From Streptomyces xylophagus (lineage in GTDB: Bacteria; Actinomycetota; Actinomycetes; Streptomycetales; Streptomycetaceae), in assembly GCF_000716435.1 (NCBI RefSeq), contig NZ_JNWO01000067.1, positions 1 through 6,132 of the forward strand: a stretch of 6,132 nucleotides of DNA. Direction: 5' to 3'. Below, in pieces: positions 6,065 to 6,132 of the stretch. The number at the start of each line of letters is the position of its first letter. Within the stretch, counting starts at the first letter, position 1. Under the pieces are notes generated by a model. The model made no database searches and was not told the origin of the DNA. It worked only from the letters and a program-made list of their open reading frames with translations. The position numbers and the translations under genes were made by a program.

Positions 6065-6132
6065 TCAGGCCAGGAGTTCGTAGTTGTGCCGGTCGGGCCG
6101 GGGGTAGAGGCGTTCGCGTTCTCTGTGGGTGT
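6065..6132 (-). CDS. 3' end of an unidentified gene (possibly a transposase)
   Basis: On the minus strand, 21 complete codons read THRERERLYPR then PDRHNYELLA before a TGA at 6067-6065. The gene body lies beyond the window. Third positions are G or C in 17 of 21 codons, against about half in the overlapping frame of the large ORF, so this is the real coding frame. The basic tail ending in RHNYELLA gives me a weak impression of a transposase C-terminus, which would explain the damaged start of the next gene. I cannot assign a family, and this may be an unrelated protein. Confidence 0.5.
   Translation of the reverse strand, partial: THRERERLYPRPDRHNYELLA

Overview
High-G+C actinomycete DNA, most likely Streptomyces or a close relative. 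The evidence is strong G/C bias at third codon positions, a DUF2637-type protein of the kind common on Streptomyces plasmids and chromosome arms, and a NucA/NucB-domain protein of the Streptomyces extracellular type. The gene content is accessory: broken ends, an orphan coding scrap and plasmid-type genes suggest a mobile or rearranged region.

Layout. (1) Positions 2-1205, plus strand: the 3' part of a DUF2637-type gene, apparently split by a one-base shift in a run of seven C (470-476). A candidate hairpin terminator follows at 1216-1242. (2) Positions 1206-1494: spacer between convergent genes. Its right half (1353-1493, minus strand) looks like the 3' scrap of an unidentified gene. (3) Positions 6026-1495, minus strand: a tight three-gene run. 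It begins with a 1106-residue protein joining a NucA/NucB nuclease region to a pectate-lyase-like right-handed beta-helix. A 168-residue protein of unknown function follows, its Shine-Dalgarno sequence overlapping the preceding stop codon. Last is a 228-residue class I SAM-dependent methyltransferase, starting six bases after the previous stop. (4) Positions 6065-6132, minus strand: the last 21 complete codons of another gene, ending 38 bases before the first ATG of the large ORF.

The large protein is the main point of interest. It combines a predicted DNA-cleaving domain and a predicted polysaccharide-acting (or binding) beta-helix in one chain, with 18 cysteines as expected of an exported protein. 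As it stands it has no visible signal peptide and no ribosome binding site, and its frame stays open to the window edge. A rearrangement may therefore have removed its true 5' end. The two downstream genes are probably translationally coupled to it. Whether they modify, protect against or merely accompany the large enzyme cannot be decided from sequence alone.
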